Source of the DNA: Liolophura sinensis
Taxonomy: Eukaryota > Mollusca > Polyplacophora > Chitonida > Chitonidae
Assembly: GCF_032854445.1 (NCBI RefSeq)
Contig: NC_088295.1
Location: forward strand, 48,283,385-48,347,384
Direction of reading: 5' to 3'
Length of the DNA: 64,000 nt
In this document: piece by piece, positions 38,561-50,878 of the stretch
How positions within the stretch are numbered: position 1 is the stretch's first letter
How the letters are laid out: each line of letters starts with the position of its first letter
Position numbers and translations under genes: made by a program
The notes under the pieces: generated by a model
What the model was told of the DNA's origin: nothing
The model's input: only the letters and a program-made list of their open reading frames with translations
The model's database searches: none

Positions 38561-39361
38561 TATGCATGGTCTTAAAGTTATGGATATGGTTGAGAAACGG
38601 CTTAGAGCGACGAAAAAATATAAAAAAATAACACTTAAAATAGCTACCACCATATATGTAGTTTGAAAATAGTAATCAGGTGTGAACAAAAGATTTTAGA
38701 ACAGATTGTCGAGTTAAGTTCTCGTACCTTTAGGCTAGTCGTAAGGTGTCAACGTTCAAACTCCCCGTGGGCAGTTGAAGGGGACAACTTCCTGTTTTGA
38801 GAGGGTGGGACGAATTAAACCTTATGGCTATCCAGCAGGCAGTATTAGACATATTCTACTTACCGTAGATAACCTATTTAAATAATATGATTTCGTCTGG
38901 AATTTCCTGACATTCTAGACTGACTACAGTTAACCGGTGGTGTTGGCAACCTTTGTTTATCTCACGAACAAAATCTCGTAAATTTACTCCTACTTATTAT
39001 AAACTGAGCGTTGCAATGGCAAGGCTGTTTGTTATCGCTCTTTAATAGGAAAAAAAGGATTTATACCCTATGTCCAGATTGGCGTTAACTCTGACAGTGT
39101 TCACCTTGCCAGAAAACGTACATGTTCGTTACCTACCCACTTTCACAATTAAATACTTCGCGTTAATCGTTTGATTATTTGAAACAAAATTTTGGTCGCG
39201 AGACTTCAACCGAAACAAATTCTTTCTTTCCAAAAAAGAAAATCCATGAATTTCTGAATGTTTTTACCTTTGGGCCTGTGGGCGAAGAAAGTTATAACAT
39301 AAGATAAAATATTATGATTATTTTCGCATTACTTAACTTTACTTTCAGCAAATACTTTCAT
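38561..39361. other. Gene-poor interval
   Basis: AT-rich sequence without supported exon or repeat. Confidence 0.5.
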
Positions 39362-39422
39362 TTTTTTTATTTATTTGATTGGTGTTTAACACCCTACTCA
39401 AGAACATTATACAACGGTGGCA
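39362..39422 (-). repeat. SINE family A 3' fragment
   Basis: TTTATTTATTTGATTGGTGT followed by TTAACACCCTACTCAAGAAC: reversed tail and 3' end only. Confidence 0.8.
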
Positions 39423-40111
39423 CTTTATCCATAAACATGAACAGTTGAGATAAATTGGTAAGAGACCAGATATCACCGGTAATACCGAATATCATCAAGT
39501 ATCACACTCTCGTGACTACCCTGGTTTTAATCTCTGTGGTGTCGTCTTTTATATTTACTAACTTGACAATTGCTCTCACACATACTGTACTTCTTACGCT
39601 AGGTGTTATCTCACTAATACTAATTAAGTGATAAAGGATGCGAATATTTGACAAACATGAAGATAACGAAGTGTTCAACGCCTTCGGTATACAGGAATTA
39701 CGACTTTTGTTTTAGGAGACCAAATTTATATCTTGTTAAGTATGGTGAAAACCAGGTGTCAACTCTTGGCCTTGAGGAAGCAGAAAAGTGCTTGTTGTCC
39801 TCCTTCGCAAAAAAACAAAAACAAAAAAAAAAACAGTAGCTCCCCAAGACGATTTCAGTGGTATGCGACGAGTTTAGCTACTTGAATGTGAGCATTTAAA
39901 TGTTTGGTAATGTTACGTCTTTATATAGGTTACACTCATAGGCCTATCATTTCACTTTAGGCAAGGAATGTATGAACGAAGAAGGGGTTAAATAAACACT
40001 GTTTTGTTGAAATAAGTCATTACAATAAAGCGTAAACTATGTATTACGTTTATGTATATGCGACGAGAAGATATTCTCATTAGTATACAACTATAACCAG
40101 CCAAAACGAGG

Positions 40112-40274
40112 GAAGGTCTCTCAGCAACCTGCGGATAGTCGTGTGTTTTCCCCCGGGCCCTACGGGTTTCTCCCCGGGTTTCTTCCACCATAATGCCGGT
40201 CGCCGTGGTGTAAGTAAAATATTCTTGAGTACGTCGTAAAACACCAATCAAACAAATAAATAAATAAATAAATA
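40112..40274 (+). repeat. SINE family A copy, 5' truncated
   Basis: Starts at TCAGCAACCTGCGGATAGTC and runs through the TTTCTTCCACCATAATGCCG body to ATTCTTGAGTACGTCGTAAA and five AAAT units. Confidence 0.88.
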
Positions 40275-41337
40275 TGTAAAATAAAAGGCAAGTTTTTCGA
40301 AATCTGGCTTATCTGGAAAACTCAGTGCTATTTACTATGTAGAGGCATAATTTTTAGAAAGCCCGAAGGAACATAAAATGTCATCTAGAATTACCGCAGA
40401 TCTATAAAACATATAGGCCTGCATACATAACAACTTCAAATACAGTCTCCCATCCAGAACAACAACCAAAAATCTCGACTCATGTTTCAGACCTAAAATT
40501 ATTATCCAGCGCGTAAATCGTTTTGATAGTTCAATACTTAAACCTACATGATTTTACAATTACAATGACGAATAAGAAGGGCAGAGGTTGACTACCAGAG
40601 GAATTTTACGAGGTTTGATGGTGTGCAATCCTTCGGTGGTCAAGGGGACACTACTCGGTCAAATTTTAGTAAAAGTTATCTCCACTTGGCCATTATATTT
40701 AGTTATTTCATTAATAACTGATGTTTAAACAGGATGAGCAAAAAATTGAGGCAATAAAAGAGGAAAAAATTCTTATATACCATAGGCTTATTAGAGTCCA
40801 CACGACTTGGGCCTTTCGTGTCTGTACACCATAAAAAAAAAAGATATAGCTCTAGATCTACAGCTTTCATAGATGTATTCATTTTGTCATAGATTGTTTT
40901 TCTTGTTCAGTGTTATCTCGATGTCTGGAGTCATCGGTATGACGTTTTTATTGTTGGGTGTATTAGGCCTAAATAAAAGATGTAAATTCAAGTGCGAAAC
41001 GCCCCAGCCGAGCCTCATTTTAAGATAACTATGTTCCTAATGCATGGATCTGTTCTATCAAAAAAAAAAATAATTCAAGTCAGGTAGGACAAAAAGCGGT
41101 GGTGTTTTATTCTTTTACCATTTTGCTCGATCCACGGGCTTTTTCAACACTTAGAACTACCTGGCAATCCATAATTCGATAGTCCTAAACGTGATTTTCC
41201 GATAGAAGGCGCACATTTTTGGGGTTCCTGTTTTTACATTTTTTTACATGTTCCATTGGGCCTATCGTCTAGTCAGTGGGGCTCAGTAGAACCTATTGCT
41301 TGGAACGTCAGTGTATCGTTAGATCAGCTGTTCCACA
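40275..41337. other. Gene-poor interval
   Basis: AT-rich sequence with nothing recognisable. Confidence 0.5.
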
Positions 41338-41479
41338 TTTATTTATTTATTATTTATTGGTGTTTTATGCCGTACTCGAGGATATTTCACTTCTACAACG
41401 GTGGCCATAATAATGGTCAAAGGTAACAGGGCAGAGCCTGGGGGAAACACACTACCATGCGCAGGTTCCCACGTGCGTG
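41338..41479 (-). repeat. SINE family A copy (left arm of a head-to-head pair)
   Basis: Reversed tail and 3' end (TTATTGGTGTTTTATGCCGT, ACTCGAGGATATTTCACTTC) and body to CGCAGGTTCCCACGTGCGTG. It abuts a plus-strand copy at 41,480. Confidence 0.82.
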
Positions 41480-41610
41480 AGAAGGTTTGCAACAACCTGC
41501 GGATGGTCCAGGGTTTCCTCCCACCATAATGCTGGCTGCCGTCGTATAAGTGAAATATTATTGAGTATGGCGTAAAACATTAAACAAATTTGTGAAATAA
41601 ATAAATCAAT
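41480..41610 (+). repeat. SINE family A copy (right arm of a head-to-head pair)
   Basis: GCAACAACCTGCGGATGGTC, TTTCCTCCCACCATAATGCT, GTGAAATATTATTGAGTATG and GCGTAAAACATTAAAC. Together with 41,338-41,479 it forms an imperfect inverted repeat of about 270 bases. Confidence 0.82.
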
Positions 41611-42336
41611 TTTACCTCAATCAAGTGATGACCACCTGGCATTTTCCGATCCATATGAGATTGTAAATGGCATTTTAACAGACCAACGATTTTCAACTGG
41701 GTTTCAGTTGTTTCTAAATGCTTTTTCATAAACAGAACACCAGCGCCCATTTAAATCAGTTTTATTATAAGCGAGTAATTAATTAACCCTAAAACGAAAG
41801 TGAAGAATGTGGTGTATGTAGGCAGAACAACAACAACATAATACCATACTGTCAGCATGCATACAGTGTCTGGTGATGTAATGCTGGTCTGTGTTGTAGC
41901 TATTTGCCAAAATCTATATGCATCGGTCATGTGAAAGACTTGTTCCCAACACCTACGTCATTCACATATTCTGGATGCGTGTAGTGTTATTCAGGCCTAC
42001 ATATAAACCTGCATAATTCCACATTTTACCCAGGATGGACTCTACACGGGATTTAGGCCTGTAACCCGCTGGGGTAGTGTTTGTAGCGTTTCGAATGTTT
42101 ACTTGCAAACGGTTGGATATAGGCCTATACCGCAGGCCGTCAAATCAGTTTTATTAGACATACATGTGCATAGGTTCGAAACACTGGATCAGACAGCATT
42201 TGACTTGCTGACTGTTTAGAATCATACTAGGCCCATAAGTCTTTTGGTGTATGGCACGGCATTTCATGCCAGGCCATATTTCATTAGAGTAGGAAGCCTA
42301 GCCTGAATTTTATATGCTTCGGTTTCATATCTGCCC

Positions 42337-42381
42337 GTTCACAGTGCACACGTTCACAGTGCACACGTTCACAGTGCACAC
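42337..42381. repeat. 15-bp tandem repeat, 3 copies
   Basis: GTTCACAGTGCACAC repeated three times without change. Confidence 0.9.
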
Positions 42382-42532
42382 ATCTTATGACGAAGTGACA
42401 AACTCATATCCACAGTTTGAAATATAGTAGTGACCGGTGAGGTGGGTGAAGTGGATAAAGCGTCATTTTAGGTACTCAAACGTATGGTAGGAATTGTTAT
42501 ATGACATTTAACTTTTTGTCTATGTGACATAT

Positions 42533-42537
<5 letters not shown>

Positions 42538-42619
<82 letters not shown>
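42538..42619. repeat. (TA)n microsatellite, ~41 units
   Basis: Uninterrupted TA run not joined to any SINE recognised here. Confidence 0.97.
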
Positions 42620-42621
<2 letters not shown>

Positions 42622-44804
42622 CACCCACCTTTTGGATATCTCGCTTCCACTGCATGCGCACTATCATTTTACATTTGTTCATCTGATCATACACATGTAC
42701 CCAATATCCATAAAGCAAATCATGGGGAGGCTCAAAATTTAAGTATCACATAGGGGCCTATCTCAGGAAAGTGACTAACCCTGTCTCACAGTGACTGAGA
42801 AATGAAAAAAAATAAATAAATACAACGTCTTTGTGGTGAAAATGTGGTGAAATCGATGTAAATCAGGTATGACTGTGTAGTACTTTACTGAAGTTGGATA
42901 ATTCCTATACGATTGTCAGATATGCGATTTGGTTGAATAAGAGTTGACCATATTTCGCTGAAATAACGTAGGTTAAACTTTCTGACACTAAGTACCTACA
43001 TGTACCCTTCTACATAACATAGAAAAGACAGCTGTGCGGCTAGCATATACTGAGCAACGTAAACCGTATTGGGTTTCGCCAGTAAAATGATCAGCTATAT
43101 CATAATACATTATAATCTACAGGTCTGTAGCTGTATGTATCAGATCGGTTACACGTAATGAGCAAGATGTGAATTTTTGCAATTTTTACAATCAACTGTA
43201 TATACACATCCTCATGATGGACGTTCTTTTAAGTACAAGGAAATGTTCGATATGAGTGACGCATATAGGTCTATATTTTCGCAAATAGCTACAACACAGT
43301 TCTAATTTATCAGATTGTGTGTGCTGACAGTAGTTTTATGTTGTTGTTTCACTGTCTATATGCACGACACGCGTCCTTGTTAGCGTTTATCAATTACTCG
43401 CTTATATTTAAACTGATTTACGTGGGCGCCGGTCTTTTGTTTACGAGAACGCATCTAGAGACAACTGAAGCCCAGTCGAAATTCGTTGGTCTCGTCCTTT
43501 CAAACAGCATCACAAAATAATCCTTTGTGAATAATATCATGATTGCAATAAATATAAATTACACTTACAGACTGTGTGAACGAATACATAAATGGACAAA
43601 TAATTGGGTACAGTGACAAACAAGACGAAGGATCAGCAACGGGAGAAAAAATTCAGACGTATTATTTCAAAAGAATAATAACCATCTCTTTTAGTATGTC
43701 AGATGCAGTAATCTCCCTTTGCACACATTTTCTGCGATGTTAAATCGTTATTCACAAAATGTGCTACCAGTAATACTCTAACAGATGCACTGGCTTGTTC
43801 CCATGGAAATTAAATCAGTATTACCTGGTACAGATCACGTGCTTTCAGAACATCTAATAAAGTTTTCATCCTTCGGACTTCAGCAATTATGTGTCTGACT
43901 GGGATAAATTTTAATTTGGATTTTAGAATTAACGGGACAAAATCCGTTCCCTGGAACAGTATTTTGTAAATGGTACGAGATGCTGTACCAAAGTAATCAT
44001 TTACTTAATCATGGTAGGTGTTTTGTTAAGAAATTTGAAATTTGTTTATAGGACTCACTGGGAATAAAACTATGCACAATACTGAACTTGTAAATTTTGA
44101 CTTCAGCCAAAAATCGTTTTGTAGAATGCGCTTGTGACTGGTTTCGGGCAGCGTACGTATATAACAAACTAGGCCTTTGCCCTATCTACACCATGACAAT
44201 GCGCATGCCTGTTCTACAGATATATGAAGTGCACTTGTCTACCGGTTACTTACACTCTAAGTACGCTTTATGAAACTAATCCCTAATACTTACAGTTTCA
44301 AACAAGCCCAAATGTACCAGTATATATCGTATGTAACTAGCTGTACGTTTCCAGGTACACTTATATCATTCTGCTACTATACGTGAAAGTAACGGCTACT
44401 GTTTACACAGTCTTCCATGTAGCGTCTTCTGATTCATGAAAAAAATTAGCAGATATTGTACATGTATATTTAGAAGTTACCGCTATGTGGTCATTTAGAC
44501 TATATTTCGTGCAGTACCCTAAGATTTTTACTTACAAATGGGCGATCATGTTTGTGGATGTGTGTGTGTGGGCGGCGGGGGGGGGGGGGGAGGTCGTCCA
44601 TACGTGGTCAGGTATGTGACAAATTTCCTGACGGAAAGTCGCAGCGGTCATCGATAAATTTAAACGCGCAGTCTAACTGACCAAGTGCCAGTTGCCCTCA
44701 AGGATAATCGACATTGATTACACGATGCGGTCAAGCCTCTCAATTACAACCATATATACTTATTCTGTTGAGTCTAGGTGAAGTGAAGAAATGATATTAA
44801 AACT

Positions 44805-45130
44805 GGTGAAGGTGTGGTTAGAGGCGCTAGCCTTTGCGTTGGTAGAAGAACACGAGGTAAGGATTCAATCCCAGACTTGGATTGGGAATTTATCGGCCGC
44901 TCTTGTGTTCATGAAAACTTGGTGGCAATAGACGATCTAAAATATCGACCATGCTCCTGTGGCCGCTTGTATAGTATACCAATATTATGTTACACGTGCG
45001 AAAGCTAGTCAGCAGCTCGCCAACGGTCGATGGTTCACGGTTTCGCCCACGATTATAGCTGACCGCCATCGTATATAAGGTTAAAATCTGGCATACGACG
45101 ATTAAGTAAGAATAAAGTTAATAAACAAAC
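44805..45130 (+). repeat. SINE family C copy
   Basis: The head region contains GTGTGGTTAGAGGCGCTAGC and the B-box-like GGATTCAATCCCAGAC. The body has GTTACACGTGCGAAAGCTAG, TCGCCAACGGTCGATGGTTC and CCGCCATCGTATATAAGG, and the tail is AATAAAGTTAATAAACAAAC. Confidence 0.72.
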
Positions 45131-45879
45131 AGAAATTTGTGAATAAAGGTCATCTGTGTTTGGGCGTTCCGTAACCTGACGTCATGTCTATCGTACGTGA
45201 GTGCAATAACTCAACGTACTGCGTGCTTCGTGATCTTCGTGACAAACACAATCGATGCTGTTGACAGACACACGCCATATCCCTCTCAGCGACGTTTTAC
45301 ACGGACACTTATACAAAGCATTTTTTAAAAATTACGATATACATGATATAAATAGGCCTGGTTGATCTCTTGACCACGCAAATTCAGCGTGTGTCAACTG
45401 CGTTTTTTTTTTCTCTAATCTTTGCTTGCATTACAAAGCAGAAACTTTATGAACATCATTAGCTAAACACAGATGACAACGGTAGTTTTTCTATTAATCT
45501 TTCGTCACAGTGATGCGCGTGATGGGTTATTTAACCGGTGAGCAGATTTAATACATATATAGTAAATGGCAAAACAAAATTAGCACAAGCTGGGTAACAA
45601 TGACTTACTATAATGTGTAAATATAGGCCAGTAATGTGCATGACATCCATGATGGTCAGTTGTTACTTTACGAAATTTGTGTTTATACATACCTAATATA
45701 ATAATTTACAATACATGTATAACTCCCATGGCTGTTAAGTAATACTATGTGTACACTCAAATAATTTCCCCTTACAGGATGCAATAAGGTCGATGTTGTG
45801 TGTGAAGAACACCGAATTTCCTAGGGTGTAATACTTTACCATATAATGCACCAAATACATGTACATGGTGCATTTTGAT
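45131..45879. other. Gene-poor interval
   Basis: No exon or element identified. Confidence 0.5.
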
Positions 45880-46531
45880 CGCCTCGGTGGCCTAATGGTT
45901 AGAGTATCGTAGAAAGCGGCAGACTCCGGGATCAAACCCAGGTCGGGCCATACCAAAGGCTTGCTGCTGCCTCGCTTGGCGCTCAATGCTGAGAGGTTAG
46001 AGCAAGGAAACAGGACGTTGGTGTCAGTATAATGTGACTCGGTGGGGTGTCACGTCTGGGGTATTCGGCATGATACTTCAGTGGCGGCAGGACGTTGGTG
46101 GAATGGACTCGCCCTGCCACAAGACGACACAGTATCCGTACACACACCATTTCGCCAGGGTCAACCCTGGGTCGAATCACAGACTTTAAAAGAGGAATGT
46201 TGTAACTTCCTCGCATGCGTTAAGCATTAAGAGCATGGTGCAACGACTGGTTGACCCGTATCAGTATAATGGCTCGGGCGGGGCCGCTTACTTGCCTTCG
46301 GTTAGTCATCTTAGTGAAGCCGCACTAGATAACAGAGCGGTGGAAATCCGTCCTGCAACAAGTAGGCACATGACATGCACTCTAAGGATTCCTTCGTCGT
46401 CATATGACTGAAAGATTGTTAAGTACGACATTAAACCTCAAGCTCTCACTCGCTCACTCAAATGACTGAAAAACTGTTACGACGTTAGCACGACGTTAAA
46501 CCCCAAGCATTCACTCACTCACTCACTCACT
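45880..46531 (+). repeat. Nested SINE family B copies
   Basis: The outer element starts with a tRNA head (GCCTCGGTGGCCTAATGGTT) and B box (GGGATCAAACCCAGGTCG). Its body is interrupted near 46,157. A second element (GGGTCGAATCACAGACTTTA to GTACGACATTAAACCTCAAG, then CTCACTCGCTCACTC, about 46,157-46,461) follows. The outer 3' end then resumes (AAATGACTGAAAAACTGTTA, CGACGTTAAACCCCAAGC) with a (CACT)n tail. The inner body matches the 47.9 kb copy. Confidence 0.75.
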
Positions 46532-47066
46532 ATAGAGGTCCATAAAAGCAGTTGTGCAGCTGACAAATACAGTGAGGTCAGCATAGAACCTGGAATCAGA
46601 TTACAAGAAAAAGTTCTGACTTATTTTCACAACCGCTTAATTTATACAGGTGCACTCTGTTATAAGTTGATAAAGTAAGATTTGATTCATTTTGATATTT
46701 TCCATTTCACCATATTTCATTTGGATTATTTTGCAATGTCGCGCAACAAATTTAGGTTGATGGATAGCACGCGTGAGAAATGGGGTTTTGGTATCACATT
46801 ATGACAAGCTACGCAGGTAAACTTATCTTTAATTAGATTGTGTGATCATTTCACAAGTTACGTAATATACGCCCCACAAGTTCAAACAATCACCAAGAAT
46901 ATAAGCGACATTATTCGGTTACGTGACTATTTATACTTGTATCAGTGCACACAGCTGACGTCTTTGTAAAAACATTTCCAGTGTGCGAAACATTTGTTTT
47001 GCGTGATAATATCATTGGTACATGAATATATTCTCGTCCTGAGCACATATTTCATTTCACAATATT
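46532..47066. other. Gene-poor interval
   Basis: AT-rich sequence with nothing recognised. Confidence 0.5.
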
Positions 47067-47279
47067 ATGTGTGAAGCCAAAAAATCTGATGATGGCAGTA
47101 TAAACCAAATTAACACTTGCAACAGACACACATGCAGGTCTTTAGACCTCGCGTTAATCGCTCTTCTTCTCATTCTTTGTCACAATGGAGTACACGTGAC
47201 GAAACCATGGTTTCACGCGAGAATCACACATCCAGTATCCGGAATAAACCAGACATACTTTGGCGTAGTCGACTCTTTT
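47067..47279 (+). CDS. Candidate first exon of a small membrane protein
   Basis: ATG at 47,067 opens 71 codons ending at the donor TCTTTT|GTAAGG (GT at 47,280-47,281, phase 0). After a polar start the peptide has one hydrophobic segment (LDLALIALLLILCHNG), then KPWFHARITHPVSGINQTYF with an N-glycosylation sequon (NQT). The layout of TM1 followed by a W-containing loop loosely recalls four-TM claudin-like proteins, but no downstream exon was found. It may be chance. Confidence 0.25.
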
Positions 47280-47872
47280 GTAAGGTAGACCTTAACGACC
47301 AGTAAAGCCTTTGAAAAGATGCAACAGGTTGAAAAGGGGTTGGTTTGGTTTACACGGTAAACTGAGGACGTGCAAAAGCTTTATACATGTTAACCATAGC
47401 ACCGCTGACGCCTTTTGCAAACATCTCCTCGACCGTGATGTAACGATGGGACTAGACTTATAGTAGGCCCGAGCAAATACAACATGCCTGCGCTCTGTGT
47501 GAATACTTTGGAGAGAGAGAAAAAAACACGTAGTGATGCTGAATAATTGCAATGCTTCAATTCAATTACAATTCAAGATATCGCTTGAATATCGCTTGAA
47601 AATTGACTTCAACTCTAAAGCACACAAAAAAACCCACTATCTATTCGAAGTGAAGACCTCACATATATACTTATAAAAGATAACAATGTGAAGAGTAAAC
47701 GAAGAGTAAACGGAGAGCAGCGACGGCAGCGTGATAGTTGCCCAGTGGTGAAATCTGGCCTCTGATTCAATTTACCTGAATTAACTTTTTTCCATCTGTT
47801 TATGTAATGGTTATATTGTATGATGCACCTTATACGAACCCCCCATAGCACCATGACTTAAGCAAGATTAAG
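47280..47872. other. Gene-poor interval
   Basis: No exon supported. Confidence 0.5.
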
Positions 47873-48238
47873 TGAGTGAGTGAATGCTTGGGGTTTAACG
47901 TCGTACTTAACAATTTTTCAGTCATATGACGACGAAGGATTCCTTAGGGTGCATGTATGTGTAATGTACCTCCTTGTTGCAGGACGGGTTTCCACCGCTC
48001 CTTTATCTAGTGCGGCTTCACTATACGACTAACCGAAGGCAAGAAAGCAGCCCCACCCGAGCCATTATACTGATACACGTCAACCAGTCGTTGCACTATC
48101 CCCTTCATGCTGAACGCCCAGCGAGGAAGTTACAACTTCCTCTTTTTTAGGTCTTAGGTGGGACTCGACCCAGGACTGACCCTGGATCTACCGCCTCCCG
48201 AAGCGGATGCTCTACCAACTGTGCTATTGGGGTCTGTC
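47873..48238 (-). repeat. SINE of family B type, full length with target-site duplication
   Basis: On the minus strand the A box is in AATAGCACAGTTGGTAGAGC and the B box in CTGGGTCGAGTCCCACC. The body matches the inner copy at 46.2-46.4 kb, and the 3' end TACGACGTTAAACCCCAAGC has a (CACT)n tail. Imperfect 13-bp flanks, AAGCAAGATTAAG (47,860) and AAGTAGGATTAAG (48,239), look like the duplication. Confidence 0.9.
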
Positions 48239-48420
48239 AAGTAGGATTAAGGTAAAAAGCGTACAGTGATGTTAATTGTAATTTATTAGACGTCAATGGT
48301 CTTTATTACTCAAAATGCTGTGTTGTGATCACATTTGATAAGCAATAACAGGAAAACAATGTAAAGCCTTACAAAAGCAATAGGTGTTCTTGGTGAAGAC
48401 GTCTGTACAAATAACTGTTC

Positions 48421-48580
48421 TTAGTGAAGACTTCAAAGCCTGTACAAATAACTGTTCTTAGTGAAGACTTCAAAGCCTGTACAAATAACTGTTCTTAGTG
48501 AAGACTTCAAAGCCTGTAAAAATAACTGTTCTTAGTGAAGACTTCAAAGCTTGTACAAATAACTGTTCTTAGTGAAGACC
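48421..48580. repeat. 37-bp tandem repeat, ~4.3 copies
   Basis: TTAGTGAAGACTTCAAAGCC plus TGTACAAATAACTGTTC, starting at 48,421, 48,458, 48,495 and 48,532 with a partial fifth unit. A diverged unit precedes it from about 48,388. Near-identity between units suggests recent expansion. Confidence 0.93.
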
Positions 48581-49039
48581 CCCAAAATAATAAGTATTAT
48601 TTACAAAAGATTTCAAAAGTTCAGGCCATTCAACCGTTTATCCACATATTGGTTTCAGAGTAGCAACTTTCTGATTGGGTAAGAAATACGGTCTGTCTAT
48701 GCGTCGAAACAGAAATTCATATACCAGACATGAACAAATATGAACGTTACAGGTCAATAATATCAAGTCCAATTCCCAAAACGACGTTTAACACAAACCA
48801 CCAAAGTCTATAAATTGTTAAATTAGGGCGGAATCCTGCAACTAGAAGCGGTCGATAGTTTTCAATGATGTTAGAAAGAGGCAAGAAATGTCCTATGAGT
48901 GAATGAGTGAATGAGTGGAATCAATAAGCAAATCGTGTACCATGCTAGTATGTAAGATGTCGATAATAAACCATTTATCTCAGTTGCGCTTTCATAGCAA
49001 TAGATCATTTATCCAATGTGGCGGTTTAATTGAACACAA

Positions 49040-49309
49040 TGATTTATTTTATTTATTTGATTGGTGTTTTACGCTGTACTCGGGAACATTTCACTTATAC
49101 GACGGCGGCCAGCATTAAGGTGGGAGGAAACCGGGCAGAGCCTGGGGGAAACCCACGACCATCCGCAGGTTGCTGGCAGACCTTCCTGCTTACGGGCGGA
49201 GAGGAAGCCAGCATGAGGTGGACTTGAACTCATAGCGACCGCATTGATGAGAGACTCCTGGGTCATTACAGTGCGCTAGCGGGCTAACCGACTGAGCCAC
49301 AGAGGCTCC
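49040..49309 (-). repeat. SINE family A, full-length copy with perfect target-site duplication
   Basis: On the minus strand the head is GAGCCTCTGTGGCTCAGTCG, the B box GAGTTCAAGTCCACC, followed by a complete body and the 3' end CGTAAAACACCAATCAAATA. TTGAACACAA flanks it at 49,030-49,039 and 49,310-49,319. This is the best-preserved copy here and a good reference for the family (about 270 bp). Confidence 0.95.
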
Positions 49310-49319
49310 TTGAACACAA

Positions 49320-50878
49320 GGAATATACGTCCCCTAGCACCGGGTTAAGCGGAATTAAACACAGTCATGAAGCACAGTGCCAAAGATTCTAGACGCACTG
49401 TCCACATTTACTTACAACAGAATTACACTCATGGTAAAACTTAACAAACGTAGAGTGAAGGCTTTTGATGGAATAACCTTGACACACTAGTTTTTGTATT
49501 AATACGTTGTGGTGATGATCGGAATCCTCACATCACACACAGGGTCTAACAAATGGTACTACGTGTAATGACACACTGCTTGGTTGGTTTACCTGCTTTA
49601 AAAATTGACCTAGTCCCAGAGATTGTAGTTATTTCTGTAGTAGTATTTTCTGATTGTAGTTCATCGCCATACTCGAGAATACAGAAAGTGCACTTCGCTA
49701 GGTAATGCTGGAATGTATTATAACATAGCAATGTGTCATATTCAACATAATATCCTGTTATTCTAATATAATCTTTATGTTTAATAAACAGAATAGGTGT
49801 GCTATATTTAACAGAAGGATTACTATATTTAACACAATAATCTGCTGGAATAAGAGAATATATTCTAGCATCACTCAAACAACAAACTTTTTGTTAAATT
49901 GTTATATTTCTAGAGCAGGCTTAGAAGCCAAATTCTCTTGTTCTAAGTAAACTTTCATGCAAGCGGCCCCTGGAACGTCCATATTGGTTGAAGACTGGAA
50001 TTCGAATGTCTATTTCGAAGCATAGATTTGTTTCATTGGAAACGCTGTGTTTCTTTCTGAACATGGCCAACCAAACGCAGGATTCTGCGATTAAAAGTTT
50101 TATATTTGCTGATCTTGAACAAAAACATTTGATAGAAATGACCTGATCTTGTGTGACCAATTATTGCACAACATGCATAAGTGAGGGTGGACGAAAAAAG
50201 GCAAATTCTCAGTAGCTATGAAAATACGTTGACGCCCTGTTGCACGGACGCCTCTCGTTAAGTGAATGGCTCGTGTTTAACGTCAAGGATACGGTGTTCA
50301 AAGTTTGATCGATCGGTATATATAGTTGTTGGAATGCTTTAAAGTGCGGGCTTTTCCACTGAGAAAAGTGGAACTTTTACACGGCATATGCAAGTGGTGT
50401 TACTCAAATTGATTACAGTGCTGTTTGTATTTAGGATCCAAACTTTAAGCTTCATTGTTGGCATTCGTATACAAACCCGTCCAGCTAAAGAAAAGGTGCT
50501 GCAAATCAACAGTGATATATAATACAACCAATTCAATCACAGCTTTTATAATTACACTAATTCTCGTACAAACACGTAATGATAAAACAACGCTACTTAT
50601 CCACATAAGCTAAAGAGACGTTATGAATAAGAGGTCAGGAAGAGCTTGTCGATGACTTTACAATTACATAATCAAAGTCAGATATTTGACTACAAGTCCT
50701 CGTTTCAGCTAAGGTGTCGTTCTCGTCACAGTTGATTGGTCTCTGACCAGTGATGTACCAGGAATCCCAAATTTACAACTCTCCCATTACACACAAAGGG
50801 ACAAAACTCAGACAAAGGGACAGCACTCTACATTTATGTCGTTTTTCCGCCATTGATGTTTTAGGCCTCAGTCATGAA
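49320..50878. other. Gene-poor interval
   Basis: AT-rich sequence; the open frames present have no splice or domain support. Confidence 0.5.

Larger units (their letters stand above)
41611..44804. other. Gene-poor interval
   Basis: No supported exon. It contains a 15-bp triplet repeat (GTTCACAGTGCACAC) at 42,337-42,381, a (TA)n tract at 42,538-42,619 and a poly-G run at 44,577-44,591. Confidence 0.55.

Noticed and set aside
48915-49227. Plus-strand frames of 65-67 codons
   Set aside because: They translate the reverse of a full-length SINE A. The frames at 4,644-4,889 and 20,238-20,507 have the same origin.
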